Origin: Maricaulis sp034659015
GTDB lineage: Bacteria; Pseudomonadota; Alphaproteobacteria; Caulobacterales; Maricaulaceae
DNA: 64,000 bases
Direction: 5' to 3'
Assembly: GCA_034659015.1 (NCBI GenBank)
Contig: JAYEGL010000017.1
Span: 62,001-126,000, forward strand
A model generated the notes under the pieces. That model was not told the origin of the DNA. It made no database searches and saw only the letters and a list, made by a program, of their open reading frames with translations. A program made the position numbers and the translations under genes. Numbering within the stretch: position 1 is the stretch's first letter; each line of letters begins with the position of its first letter. Of the stretch, positions 40,524-48,999 are shown piece after piece.

Positions 40524-43477
40524 CCGGTCTCGGCCCGGTCGGCAGACGGCGGCGACAACGCCTCGTCCAGAACCCTGCGCACGCTTTCCAGGTCCAGCGG
40601 TTTGGACAGATAGCCCGTCGCGCCGAGCGCCAGATAGCGCTCGCGAGCGCCGGTGGTTGCGTCGGCCGTGACAGCGAAGACCGGCATACCGGCCCAGTCC
40701 TCGCCGGACTGGCGGATCCGCTCGATCGTCTCGCCACCGGACATGCCGGGCATCTGGATATCCATCAGGACGGCGTCGTACCGGCAATTGGCCAGCGCTT
40801 CGAGAGCTTCCAGCCCGTCCGCGGCTGTATCGACCTCATGGCCCATATTGCGCACCAGGGCCGCGGCTACAACGCGGTTCGTCTCGACATCGTCGACGAC
40901 CAGAATGCGCCCCTCGCGCGCGGCCCCGTGCTCGCCAGACCGGGGACCGGCAGTGTCAGCGCCGGGATCGTCCTCGATCTCGGCCGGCGGCAGGGGAAGC
41001 TCGAACCAGAAACGGGCGCCCTCGCCCAGACGGCTGTCGACGCCGATCTCGCCGCCGGACAGTTGCACGATTTCGCGGCAGATGGTCAGACCGAGCCCGG
41101 TTCCGCCATGCTTGCGCGTCGAGGAGCCGTCGACCTGGGCGAACCGGTCGAAGACGTGCTCGAGCCGGTCCTCGGGGATGCCCGGGCCGGTGTCGTCGAC
41201 CTCGAAGAAGATGCGGCCGTTCGCGGCGGTCTCGACCCGCACGTCGACCGCGCCTTCCTCGGTGAACTTGACCGCATTGCCGGCAATATTGATCAGGACC
41301 TGCCGCAGACGCGTCTTGTCGCCCTCCACGACGGCCGGCACGTCCGGTGCAACATTGCAGCTGACAGCCAGCCCCTTCTCGCGCGCCATGGGTTCGACCA
41401 CGCGCAGCGCGTCGGCCACCATGTCGTGCAGGTCGAACGGGGCGGAGGCAATCTCCACCATGCCCGACTCGATCTTGGAAATGTCGAGCACGTCCTCGAT
41501 CAGGTCGAGCAGTGCCCGCCCGGAGGATTGCAGGGTTTCCACGAAACCCGCCTGCTTCTGGTCCAGGCCGGTCATCTTCAGCAATTGCGCCATGCCCAGA
41601 ACGCCGTTCAGCGGCGTGCGGATCTCGTGGCTCATATTCGCCAGGAATTGCGACTTGGCGGCATTGGCCTGTTCGGCCTCCTTGCGCCGGCGGTCGAGCT
41701 CCTGCGCCGTGCGCACATCCCCCGTGATGTCGAAATTGGTGCCGGTGATCACGCGCTTGCCGTCGAAACGTTCGATGATGGCCGCGTTGACGCGAATGTG
41801 GCGGATCTCCCCGTCGGGCAGGATGATGCGGTATTCGAAACAGACCGGGCCGCGGCTTTCCGTCGCCTCGTCCACCTGGGCCATCACCCTGTGGAAGTCG
41901 TCCGGATGCACGCAGTCGCGCCAGTGCTGGAAGGTCATTTCCCCCGTGTGTCCCTCGTGCCCGAAGATCCGGTTGCAGGCCTCGTCCCACCAGAAATAGG
42001 GTTCGTCGATCCCGAATTCCCAGACGCCCACGGCGGAGGCCTCCAGCGCCATCGACAGGCGCTTCGACAGCGTTGCCAGCTCGGCCTCCCGGCACCGGCG
42101 TTCTGTGATGTCCCGGAACGAACCGATCAGCTTGACGGCCTGTCCGTGCGACGTCACCGGCTTGCCGACCATCTGCACCCAGATGCGACGCCCGGTCCGG
42201 GTCTGCATGGGCAGTTCGATATCCCAGGTCCCGATATCGCCGGCCAGTGCCTCGATGGTCTCGCGGACATTCTCGCGCTCGTCGTCCGGCACGAAGTCGA
42301 TCAGGCCCTCGCGGGTGATCTCCTCGTCAGGCGCAACGTCGAAAATCCGCCGGGCCGTCGCGTCCCATTCAACATCGCCCGTGACCAGATCGATTTCCCA
42401 GCTGCCGATACCGCCCAGTTCGGTCACGGCGCTGAGCCGGGTGCGGGTTCGCTCCTCGATCTCGACCAGCCGCATCCGTTCGGTAATGTCTTCGGCGGAT
42501 CCGGCCATCCGCACGGCTTTTCCCCCCGCATCCCATTCCGCCTGACCCCGTACGAAGAGGTGCAGGTAGTGTCCGTCCGCATGGGCGAAGCGATAGCTCA
42601 TCTCGAGGGGTTTACGCGTCTTCCAGGTCCGCTCGAGCCCGGTGCGAACCCGTTCGCGATCGTCCGGATGGACCCGCGAGAGCAGTAATTCCAGCCCGTC
42701 TTCGGCATAGGTGCCCCGGGAATCCCCGCTGCTGACCGGCCGTCCGATAATCTCCAGCAGACGATTGGAGGTAAACAGGCGCCCGGTTTCCAGGTCGAGT
42801 TCCCAGATCCCCGCCGAGATGCCGTCGAGCGCCAGATTGAACCGGTGTTCCGACGCGGCCAGGCGCCGCAGGGCATCGTCGCGTGCCCGCGATACGCGCC
42901 GCGCATGGATCAGGTCGCCGATCGTCTGGAGCAGCGGCGCACACTCGTCCAGCATGGAATCGCTGTAGCCGCCGGGCCGGTTCGCCAGTCCCAGCACCGC
43001 CACGGCTTCCCCATGGCTGGAGAGCGGGATGCCGGCAAAGGCGCGCAGTTCCGGATGACCGTCCGGCAGGCCGCCAGCGGCCCCGTGCATGGATGGCGCA
43101 TTGGAGATCACCCGTTCGCCGGTCTTCAGACCGTGGCCGACCAGGCCTTCCAGATTCCGGAATTCCAGGCCCTGCGCGGCACCGGCCTCGTAAACGGCAC
43201 GCGTCCGGTCGTCCCAGGCGATGTCGGAAATGGCCCAGGTCTTCAGATAAGGCTGACCCTGCTCGTGAAGCACCTCGCCGATAAAACCGTATTCGCTCTG
43301 GGTGAGGCGCAGGACGGTGTCGAGCAGTTCGTCGAACGCCTCGCGCTGAGACCCGCGGGCACCTGCCATGAATTCGCTCTGCACCCTCGCAATAGCCGAG
43401 AGGACCTCGTTCGCCGTTGCGATGTCCGTGTCGCCCAGAGCCGACTTCTTGATACCGTCCGCCAATTCCGCCCCCAT
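40520..43477 (-). CDS. hybrid sensor histidine kinase (GAF, three PAS, HisKA, HATPase, receiver)
   Basis: About 985 residues with no membrane segment. A GAF domain (about 40-205, ending RPGGYSDSMLDECAPL) is followed by three PAS/PAC units (about 225-345, 360-470, 490-610). The HisKA helix has phospho-acceptor His in SHEIRTPLNG (near 615). The ATPase domain has NIAGNAVKFT, DTGPGIP and GTGLGLTI. A C-terminal receiver has Asp in VLMDIQMPG (near 904) and Lys in SKPLD. This is a cytosolic phosphorelay starter; the target is not encoded beside it. The ATG at 43477 is preferred; a TTG at 43510 would add 11 residues. Confidence 0.93.
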   Translation of the reverse strand: MGAELADGIKKSALGDTDIATANEVLSAIARVQSEFMAGARGSQREAFDELLDTVLRLTQSEYGFIGEVLHEQGQPYLKTWAISDIAWDDRTRAVYEAGAAQGLEFRNLEGLVGHGLKTGERVISNAPSMHGAAGGLPDGHPELRAFAGIPLSSHGEAVAVLGLANRPGGYSDSMLDECAPLLQTIGDLIHARRVSRARDDALRRLAASEHRFNLALDGISAGIWELDLETGRLFTSNRLLEIIGRPVSSGDSRGTYAEDGLELLLSRVHPDDRERVRTGLERTWKTRKPLEMSYRFAHADGHYLHLFVRGQAEWDAGGKAVRMAGSAEDITERMRLVEIEERTRTRLSAVTELGGIGSWEIDLVTGDVEWDATARRIFDVAPDEEITREGLIDFVPDDERENVRETIEALAGDIGTWDIELPMQTRTGRRIWVQMVGKPVTSHGQAVKLIGSFRDITERRCREAELATLSKRLSMALEASAVGVWEFGIDEPYFWWDEACNRIFGHEGHTGEMTFQHWRDCVHPDDFHRVMAQVDEATESRGPVCFEYRIILPDGEIRHIRVNAAIIERFDGKRVITGTNFDITGDVRTAQELDRRRKEAEQANAAKSQFLANMSHEIRTPLNGVLGMAQLLKMTGLDQKQAGFVETLQSSGRALLDLIEDVLDISKIESGMVEIASAPFDLHDMVADALRVVEPMAREKGLAVSCNVAPDVPAVVEGDKTRLRQVLINIAGNAVKFTEEGAVDVRVETAANGRIFFEVDDTGPGIPEDRLEHVFDRFAQVDGSSTRKHGGTGLGLTICREIVQLSGGEIGVDSRLGEGARFWFELPLPPAEIEDDPGADTAGPRSGEHGAAREGRILVVDDVETNRVVAAALVRNMGHEVDTAADGLEALEALANCRYDAVLMDIQMPGMSGGETIERIRQSGEDWAGMPVFAVTADATTGARERYLALGATGYLSKPLDLESVRRVLDEALSPPSADRAETG

Positions 43478-43620
43478 CCGCGTCGCCGTGTTTCCGGCTG
43501 AAGCGTTCAAACGTTCGGGAATTCTGGATAGCGTGCCTTACGATGCATTTAACGAACGATGTTTTTCGGCCACAGAACAAAGACAACCTGTGCTGCAATG
43601 CAGCATTCCGCAGCCCAAAC

Positions 43621-43653
43621 AAAAAGGGCCGCAACCCTTGCAGGTCGCGGCCC
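43621..43653 (-). terminator. intrinsic terminator after the exported TonB-C protein
   Basis: On the minus strand GGGCCGC (43653-43647) pairs with GCGGCCC (43632-43626) around a 14-base loop and is followed by TTTTTGTTT. It ends the gene at 43679-44026 before the histidine-kinase promoter region. Confidence 0.85.
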
Positions 43654-43678
43654 CGGGACTGTCACTGATGTTGGCAGT

Positions 43679-44026
43679 CTATCCGTTCAGGCGGAATTCC
43701 AGATTCCGCGTGTGGCCGTCCGTCTGTTCGGAAGCCGGCGCAAAACGCCAGCTCTGCACTGCAGACAGGGCGGCGCGGTCGAACACGCCGGCCGGCGTGG
43801 CTTCGACGACTTCCGCATTGATCACTTCGCCGGCCGGGCTGACCGAATAGGACACGCGCACCGAGCCCTCGATTCCGCGGCGTTCGGCACCGCGCGGATA
43901 TTCCGGGGCGACGAGTTCGACGGCTTCACGGTCGGGACCGTCCGCCGCGGCGGCGGCGCCGGTCAGGGCAAAGGGAGCGGCGAGGGTGGACAGGCACAGA
44001 CAGGCGGAGAGGATTTGCTTTTTCAT
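43679..44026 (-). CDS. exported TonB C-terminal-domain protein
   Basis: 115 residues from the ATG at 44026; a GTG four codons upstream is less likely. A cleavable signal peptide (ending near GAAAAADG) is followed directly by a TonB_C fold: APEYPRGAERRGIEGSVRVSYSVSPAGEV, then ALSAVQSWRFAPA. Unlike true TonB it lacks a membrane anchor and a Pro-rich spacer, so it should be free in the periplasm. It may bind TonB boxes or peptidoglycan. It stands alone, with a good terminator after it. Confidence 0.85.
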   Translation of the reverse strand: MKKQILSACLCLSTLAAPFALTGAAAAADGPDREAVELVAPEYPRGAERRGIEGSVRVSYSVSPAGEVINAEVVEATPAGVFDRAALSAVQSWRFAPASEQTDGHTRNLEFRLNG

Positions 44027-44261
44027 GATCACGTTCACTCAGCGAGGTTGTTGGCGATTGCGGGCAAACGTGTAGCGCCGGGGTCTTGCCACCTCGCTTC
44101 CAAATTCCCTAAATTTCGAGGCAATTCGCGGTTTTGTGCAGTCGGCGCCGGCCGGGGCCGGTCCGGCCGTTTTCAGACCGTTCGGACCGCCCTGCGCCGG
44201 CGGCATGCCGCGGCACGGTCCGGACCCGCAACCGGGGCATGATTCTGGACGTAGCGTCGGC

Positions 44262-44296
44262 GTTCACCCGGACTGACGTCTTCAGGCCGGGTGAAC
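44262..44296 (-). terminator. hairpin downstream of the peroxiredoxin gene
   Basis: Perfect 10-base arms GTTCACCCGG (44262-44271) and CCGGGTGAAC (44287-44296) with a 15-base loop, 30 bases beyond the peroxiredoxin stop. There is no U-tract on the minus strand, so it is an atypical terminator or an mRNA-stabilising hairpin. The rest of the 300-base gap 44027-44326 contains the promoter side of the TonB-C gene and no gene. Confidence 0.5.
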
Positions 44297-44326
44297 GACC
44301 GCGCGACAGCTCGCACCTGCAGCTGA

Positions 44327-44809
44327 CTAGAGCTGACCGAGGATGTGATCGGCCGACGAGACCTTGAATTCGCCGGGTGCCTCGACATTGAGTTCGGACA
44401 CGACGCCATCCTTCACGATCATGGAGAAGCGCTGCGCGCGCGTGCCCATGCCGAAGCCGGACCCGTCCATCTCCAGACCGGTGGCCCTGGCGAAGTCGCC
44501 ATTGCCGTCCGCCAGCATCACGACATCGTCGCCGGCCTTCTGGTCCTTGGCCCAGGCATCCATGACGAAGACATCATTCACCGACAGGCAGGCAATCGTG
44601 TCCACGCCCTTGGCCCGGATTTCGTCAGCCTTTTCCACGAAGCCGGGCAGGTGCTTGGCCGAACAGGTGGGCGTGAAGGCACCGGGCACCGCGAACAGCG
44701 CCACCGTCTTGCCCTTGAACACGTCGTCTGTCGTCAGCTTCGTCGGCCCGTCGGCCGTCATCGTCATGAAGCTGGCTTCGGGAAGGCGATCTCCGACCGA
44801 AAGCGTCAT
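44327..44809 (-). CDS. peroxiredoxin (Prx5/AHP1 type)
   Basis: 160 residues, the size of the Prx5 group. The peroxidatic cysteine is Cys49 in VPGAFTPTCSAKHLPGF, and the VNDVFVMDAW and RAQRFSMIVKDGVV segments are typical. It reduces hydrogen and alkyl peroxides with glutathione/glutaredoxin or thioredoxin as donor. Cys74 (ACLSVN) is the only other Cys and lies close to the position of many 1-Cys members. AGGAGAAACG precedes the ATG. It diverges from yqgE by 89 bases. Confidence 0.94.
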   Translation of the reverse strand: MTLSVGDRLPEASFMTMTADGPTKLTTDDVFKGKTVALFAVPGAFTPTCSAKHLPGFVEKADEIRAKGVDTIACLSVNDVFVMDAWAKDQKAGDDVVMLADGNGDFARATGLEMDGSGFGMGTRAQRFSMIVKDGVVSELNVEAPGEFKVSSADHILGQL

Positions 44810-44898
44810 CTCGTTTCTCCTGTGGGTTCGTGTTGGCGGATTGCCGCACGGCAAGATAGCGGGAAGTTGGCTGGACGCATCCCCTGTTTGCGGCGAAC

Positions 44899-45495
44899 AT
44901 GGCGCCCATGGACCGCACGACCGACACAGATGTGGACGAGAGCTTCCTGAACGGCAAGCTTCTCGTGGCCACGCCGAGCATCGGCGATCCGCGTTTCGAT
45001 CGCACGGTGATCCTGATGTGCGATCACTCGGCCGACCATGCAATGGGGATCGTGATCAACAAACCGGTCGAGGGGCTGCGCATGCCCGAACTGTTCGGGC
45101 AGCTGGGTATCGAGGATGCCGGGGACGCGCCGGACCGGCCCGTTCTGCTCGGCGGTCCGGTCGATCGCGAGCGCGGCTTCGTTCTGCATTCCACCGATTT
45201 CCGGGCCGAGGAATCCACCCTGCCCGTGTGCGACGGCATCCTGCTCACGGCCACGCGGGACGTGCTCGAAGCAATCGCGTCAAGCCATCCGCCGCGGCGC
45301 AGCCTGCTGGCGCTGGGCTATGCCGGCTGGGGCGGCGGTCAGCTGGAGGACGAGCTGGCGTCCAATGCGTGGCTGGTCACCGAGCCCGACGAGACCCTGA
45401 TCTTCGACACGGCCGATGCGGACAAATGGGACGCCGCACTTGACCGGATCGGCGTGACGCCCGAACACCTCTCCATCCTTTCCGGCCACGCCTGA
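44899..45495 (+). CDS. yqgE: YqgE/AlgH family protein (DUF179)
   Basis: 198 residues. The family signature FLNGKLLVATPSIGDPRFDRTVILMCDHSADHAMGIVIN is complete, with later LLGGPVDRERGFVLH and LLALGYAGWGGGQLEDEL. The fold is known but the function is not; YqgE homologues are often near ruvX or redox genes. A start three codons downstream (44908) is equally possible as no strong ribosome site is seen. Confidence 0.92.
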   Translation: MAPMDRTTDTDVDESFLNGKLLVATPSIGDPRFDRTVILMCDHSADHAMGIVINKPVEGLRMPELFGQLGIEDAGDAPDRPVLLGGPVDRERGFVLHSTDFRAEESTLPVCDGILLTATRDVLEAIASSHPPRRSLLALGYAGWGGGQLEDELASNAWLVTEPDETLIFDTADADKWDAALDRIGVTPEHLSILSGHA

Positions 45496-45533
45496 GGCGC
45501 GGCCCCTCCGACAAAACCACCAGAAGACACGTC

Positions 45534-45962
45534 ATGACCGCTCATATTGTCCAAGACGGCGAGTTCGCCGGCTGGCGCTACTGGCCCGACGACCCGTTCG
45601 AACAGTCCGCCGGACCCTTCTATTTCAAAAAGGACGACGCCGGCGAAGCCGTCTGCGCCTTCCGCGTTCAGGACAAACAGCTCAACGGGATGCAGTCGAT
45701 CCACGGCGGCTGCCTGATGAGTTTCGCGGACTTCGCCCTGTTCGGCATCGCCCAGGACGAGCTGGCGCCGACCGGCTATGGCGTCACGGTCGCCTTTACC
45801 TCGGAGTTCCTGCGCGGCGCCTCGGTCGGCGATTACATCGAGGCACGCGGAGAAGTGATGCGCGCGGGCGGATCGCTGATCTTCGTGCGCGGCGTCATCA
45901 CGGCACAGGGCGAGCCCTGCCTCAACTTCTCCGGCACGATCAAGCGGCTGAAGCCGCGCTAG
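45534..45962 (+). CDS. hotdog-fold thioesterase (PaaI-like)
   Basis: 142 residues. The PaaI/4HBT-type core reads NGMQSIHGGCLMSFADFALF, where the HGG loop and the following acidic residue (Asp) form the usual active site, then VTVAFTSEFLRGASVGDYIEARGEV. It probably hydrolyses an acyl- or aryl-CoA. It is 38 bases downstream of yqgE on the same strand and is followed by a dispersed repeat that separates it from the convergent EAL gene. Confidence 0.88.
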   Translation: MTAHIVQDGEFAGWRYWPDDPFEQSAGPFYFKKDDAGEAVCAFRVQDKQLNGMQSIHGGCLMSFADFALFGIAQDELAPTGYGVTVAFTSEFLRGASVGDYIEARGEVMRAGGSLIFVRGVITAQGEPCLNFSGTIKRLKPR

Positions 45963-45967
45963 AAACA

Positions 45968-46119
45968 GGGGCTCGCCCCGTTTACGGGGGAGCTGTCCGC
46001 GAAGCGGACTGAGGGGGCGACGCGAAGCGGCGCGGAGCGCGTAGCGCGCACTCACCCCCATCGGCTTCCCCGGCTCAGGGCCGGGGGCGCCACTTCCCCC
46101 GCTTCGCAGGGGAAGCCTG
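45968..46119. repeat. dispersed palindromic repeat, copy B
   Basis: The second copy of the roughly 150-base element found at 24107-24259, in the same orientation and again ending just before the stop codon of a minus-strand gene. It fills the whole gap between the converging thioesterase and EAL genes. Internal differences from copy A are mostly in the GCGAAGCGG and AGCGCGCA arms and keep their pairing, which suggests that structure rather than sequence is preserved. Confidence 0.8.
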
Positions 46120-46121
46120 TT

Positions 46122-47255
46122 CTAGCCGGCCGCGCCGAAGCGGCCTTCGATGCCGTTGACCACGGCATCTTCCGCCGCGTCCGGTGAGAGTGCGCCAGCA
46201 TAGCGATAGCCCTGGGCGAACTGGCAGCCCATCTCGGCCAGGCGTTCGGCGGCCTCGGCGCTTTCCACGCCTTCGGCGACCACTTTCATGCCGAAATGCG
46301 TCGCCAGCTGGATGACCGAACGCACCACCGTGCCGGCGCTCTCGTCGGCGCCCATGGCGCGGACGAAATAACGGTCGATCTTGACGACGTCGAAGGGCAG
46401 CATGTCCAGCCGCGCGAGCGAGGAATAGCCGGTGCCGAAATCGTCCAGCGCCAGCGCGATACCGGCGCCGGACAGGCGTTTCATGGCATCGGCCGCGCGA
46501 TCCGGGTCGCGCATGATCTCGGTTTCCGAGATTTCCAGTTTGAAGGCGCCGGCGGGCAGTTCCGCGGCGCGTACGGTATCGGCCAGACGGTCGCAGAAGG
46601 CAGGGTCGACGAGTTCCGACACCGTGGCATTCGCCGCCACGAAGAGGGGCGCCGCTGCCGCATGGGCCGTACGCCAGGACGACAGGTCGGCGGCCGCACT
46701 GGCACGCACCTGGTCGGAGATGCGTTCGAGCAGGTCGAGATCGTCGGCCATGTCGAGGAAATCGTCCGGCGAGAGCACGCCGACGCCGGGACGTTCCCAG
46801 CGCGCCAGCGCCTCGAACCCGGCCAGCCGCCCGGTATCCAGCGCGATTACCGGCTGGTACCAGGCCAGCACCTCTCCGGCCTCCACGCCATTGGCCAGCG
46901 CCCGTTCCTCGCTGATCCGGCCGGCGCCGTCGGCGGTACTGCCTGCCGGGGTCATCAGGCCTTCGAACCGCTTGTCGGAGATACGCCCGCCGAGAAGCCG
47001 GACATAGGACAGGCGGGCATTGTCGCCGATCACGCGCAGGCGGATATCGATGCGGTCCTGGGTCAGCGCACGTTCGAGACGGGTCTGGTCGGCCGGGCCG
47101 AGCCGTTTGAGAAAGCCGGGCCAGTCCAGCTCCGCCTCGCCCAGTCCGAAGCGCGAGACGTCGCCGGTGAAGCGCACCCGGCCCGCCTCCAGGTCGCAGG
47201 CGAAAGCCACCGCGCCGGCGGCCCGCACACCGCTTTCATAGTCGGTGCCGGTCAT
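46122..47255 (-). CDS. EAL-domain cyclic-di-GMP phosphodiesterase
   Basis: 377 residues. The first 120 form an unclassified, possibly PAS-like sensory region (AVAFACDLEAGRVRFTGDVSRF). The EAL domain starts at YQPVIALDTGRLAGFEALARW (near 147) and continues through EISETEI, DDFGTGYSSLARLD, VKIDR and VAEGVE. Most catalytic positions are kept, although the usual VNLSA loop is VAANAT. There is no membrane segment and no GGDEF partner domain. The ATG overlaps the upstream acetyltransferase stop as ATGA. Confidence 0.92.
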   Translation of the reverse strand: MTGTDYESGVRAAGAVAFACDLEAGRVRFTGDVSRFGLGEAELDWPGFLKRLGPADQTRLERALTQDRIDIRLRVIGDNARLSYVRLLGGRISDKRFEGLMTPAGSTADGAGRISEERALANGVEAGEVLAWYQPVIALDTGRLAGFEALARWERPGVGVLSPDDFLDMADDLDLLERISDQVRASAAADLSSWRTAHAAAAPLFVAANATVSELVDPAFCDRLADTVRAAELPAGAFKLEISETEIMRDPDRAADAMKRLSGAGIALALDDFGTGYSSLARLDMLPFDVVKIDRYFVRAMGADESAGTVVRSVIQLATHFGMKVVAEGVESAEAAERLAEMGCQFAQGYRYAGALSPDAAEDAVVNGIEGRFGAAG

Positions 47256-47830
47256 GTGCGCGGATCTGTGGACAGCATGGCGTAGCGCTCGTGATCGCGC
47301 CATTCGCCGGCAATGTTCAGATAGGCGCGCGCCCGTCCTTCATGGGTGAAGCCGACCTGTTCGAGAAGGGTGCGCGAGGCGGTATTGGCCGGCTGGCAGG
47401 CCGCTTCGACCCGGTGCAGCCGCAGCTCGTCGAACGCAAAGGACAGCACCCGGCGCACGGCGGCACGGGTATGGCCCTGGCGCACATAGGGGCTGCCGAT
47501 CCAGTAGCCGATATCGGCGCTTTGCAGCACGCCACGTCGCACATTGTTCAGATTGCACGCGCCCAGCAGGACATTGTCCCGCGCGCGCAGCACGAAGAAG
47601 GGATAGCCCGTGCCGGCATTGCGATCGGCGTCGTAGCGCTCGATGCGGCGGCGGAAGGCGCCCTTGGACAGCTCGTCCTGGGTCCAGGCCGGCTCCCAGG
47701 GTTCGGTGTGGGCGCGGCTGGCACTGCGCAGGCGCGCCCAGGCGTCATAGTCGTCGATCCTGGGCATGCGCAGCCGGATGCCCTCGCCGATCAGCGGTTC
47801 GTCCCACGGAGTTTCGCGCCAAACTGCCAC
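47252..47830 (-). CDS. GNAT N-acetyltransferase (RimJ/RimL type)
   Basis: 192 residues from a GTG with GGAG about ten bases upstream. RimJ/L-type features are IRLRMPRIDDYDAWARLRSASR at the N-terminus, IGYWIGSPYVRQGHTRAAVRRVL (acetyl-CoA P-loop) and LHRVEAACQPANTASRTLLEQVGFTHEG. These enzymes acetylate the N-terminus of ribosomal proteins or other amines. Coupling to the EAL gene is by a 4-base overlap. It ends an operon that may begin with the oxidase genes, since only 72 bases separate it from the SURF1 stop. Confidence 0.92.
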   Translation of the reverse strand: MAVWRETPWDEPLIGEGIRLRMPRIDDYDAWARLRSASRAHTEPWEPAWTQDELSKGAFRRRIERYDADRNAGTGYPFFVLRARDNVLLGACNLNNVRRGVLQSADIGYWIGSPYVRQGHTRAAVRRVLSFAFDELRLHRVEAACQPANTASRTLLEQVGFTHEGRARAYLNIAGEWRDHERYAMLSTDPRT

Positions 47831-47902
47831 CTGTCCAATTCTCCCGTCCGGGCGGCTTTACGTCCGCCTTCTCTCTACATCATTTGCCCGGCCCGTGCCG
47901 CA

Positions 47903-48574
47903 TTACAGGCGCAGGCGGCCGCGGGCGATGTGGAAGGCCAGATAGACCCCCACCAGGGCCAGTGCCAGCCCGTACCAGGTCAGCGCATAGCCGAAATGCC
48001 GCGACGGCGGCGTCTGGGCCAGGCTCTGCGGCAGGCCGCGATCGGCCCGGGCCCACACCGTCGCCACGCGCTCCGCATTCACACCGAGCGCGTCGGCCAT
48101 GGCAGCACGGTCGAAACGGTACCACTGATTGGTATCCGGATCGTTGCGGCTGGCGAAGGCCCCTGCAGTCGGCAGCGGTTCGATGCGCCAGCGGCCGACC
48201 GGCTCGCGTGCGCCGTCGATGAGGCTTTCAAAGGCGGTCTCCACAAAAACCAGCTGCGGCGGGTTGCCGGCCTCGCAGGCCGGGACGCGCATCACGCCGA
48301 CCCGCGCCCAGCCGGGGCGGTCGCGCAGCGTGTAGTATCGCAGGGTCTCGCCGGTCAGCGGCGCCGGACCGGTCACGCTGGGCCCATAGGCGCCCTGAAA
48401 ACCGTTGCAGATGGCAGTCCGGAAATCAGCGACCTCGCCGCGCGCCTCGAAGGCCTCGATCCGTTCGGCCTTCCAGGCCATGCGCTGGACCTGCCAGGTG
48501 CCCAGCACAAGAAGCAGCGCCAGCGCCGGCAGGCTGAAGACGGTGAGAAGCGGCAGCGGTCGGAAATGCGGCAT
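47903..48574 (-). CDS. SURF1-family cytochrome oxidase assembly protein
   Basis: 223 residues with one membrane helix at each end (LPALALLLVLGTWQVQRMAWK and HFGYALTWYGLALALVGVYL) and a periplasmic domain between. Family marks are GTWQVQRMAWKAERIE and the C-terminal HFGYALTWYGLAL. SURF1 helps insert heme a into subunit I of aa3 oxidase. Its place after ctaE and a DUF983 gene fits that job. Confidence 0.93.
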   Translation of the reverse strand: MPHFRPLPLLTVFSLPALALLLVLGTWQVQRMAWKAERIEAFEARGEVADFRTAICNGFQGAYGPSVTGPAPLTGETLRYYTLRDRPGWARVGVMRVPACEAGNPPQLVFVETAFESLIDGAREPVGRWRIEPLPTAGAFASRNDPDTNQWYRFDRAAMADALGVNAERVATVWARADRGLPQSLAQTPPSRHFGYALTWYGLALALVGVYLAFHIARGRLRL

Positions 48575-48626
48575 CGTATGCCCGGTCCTTGTCTGCCCGA
48601 CCTGTCGGCAGCGGCCCCGGCCGCGC

Positions 48627-48986
48627 CTAGTCGTCGAGCCGCGCCTCCTGGGCGTCGTGTTCGAACTGAAGGGCGAACAGGAGCCCCTTGATCGGCCGCA
48701 ACAGCAGGATCGAGACGGTCGGAATGAAGGGGAGCTGGAAGATCAGGTGCACCCACCAGGGCGGGCGGAAAGCGACCTCGACGAGGAGGTAGAGCACGAC
48801 GGCGAGGAAGCCGACGATGAACATCACGAAAACGGAGGCACCGTCGCCGACATCCGCCTTGTCGAAGCTCGCGCCGCACACATCGCAGCGCGGCGCGATC
48901 TTCAGGAGCCCGTCGAACATGGCCCCCTCCCCGCATTTCGGACACCGTCCTGAAACGCCGGCCTGAAACGGGGAGGGTTTGGTCAT
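48627..48986 (-). CDS. DUF983 membrane protein
   Basis: 119 residues. Two CxxC pairs (RCPKCGEG and RCDVCGAS) form a zinc-ribbon-like head, followed by two membrane helices (VFVMFIVGFLAVVLYLLVEV and HLIFQLPFIPTVSILLL). DUF983 proteins are found next to ctaE and SURF1 in many alphaproteobacteria, suggesting a part in oxidase assembly. It begins 13 bases after the ctaE stop. Confidence 0.9.
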   Translation of the reverse strand: MTKPSPFQAGVSGRCPKCGEGAMFDGLLKIAPRCDVCGASFDKADVGDGASVFVMFIVGFLAVVLYLLVEVAFRPPWWVHLIFQLPFIPTVSILLLRPIKGLLFALQFEHDAQEARLDD

Positions 48987-48999
48987 GGCCGTATGGCCC

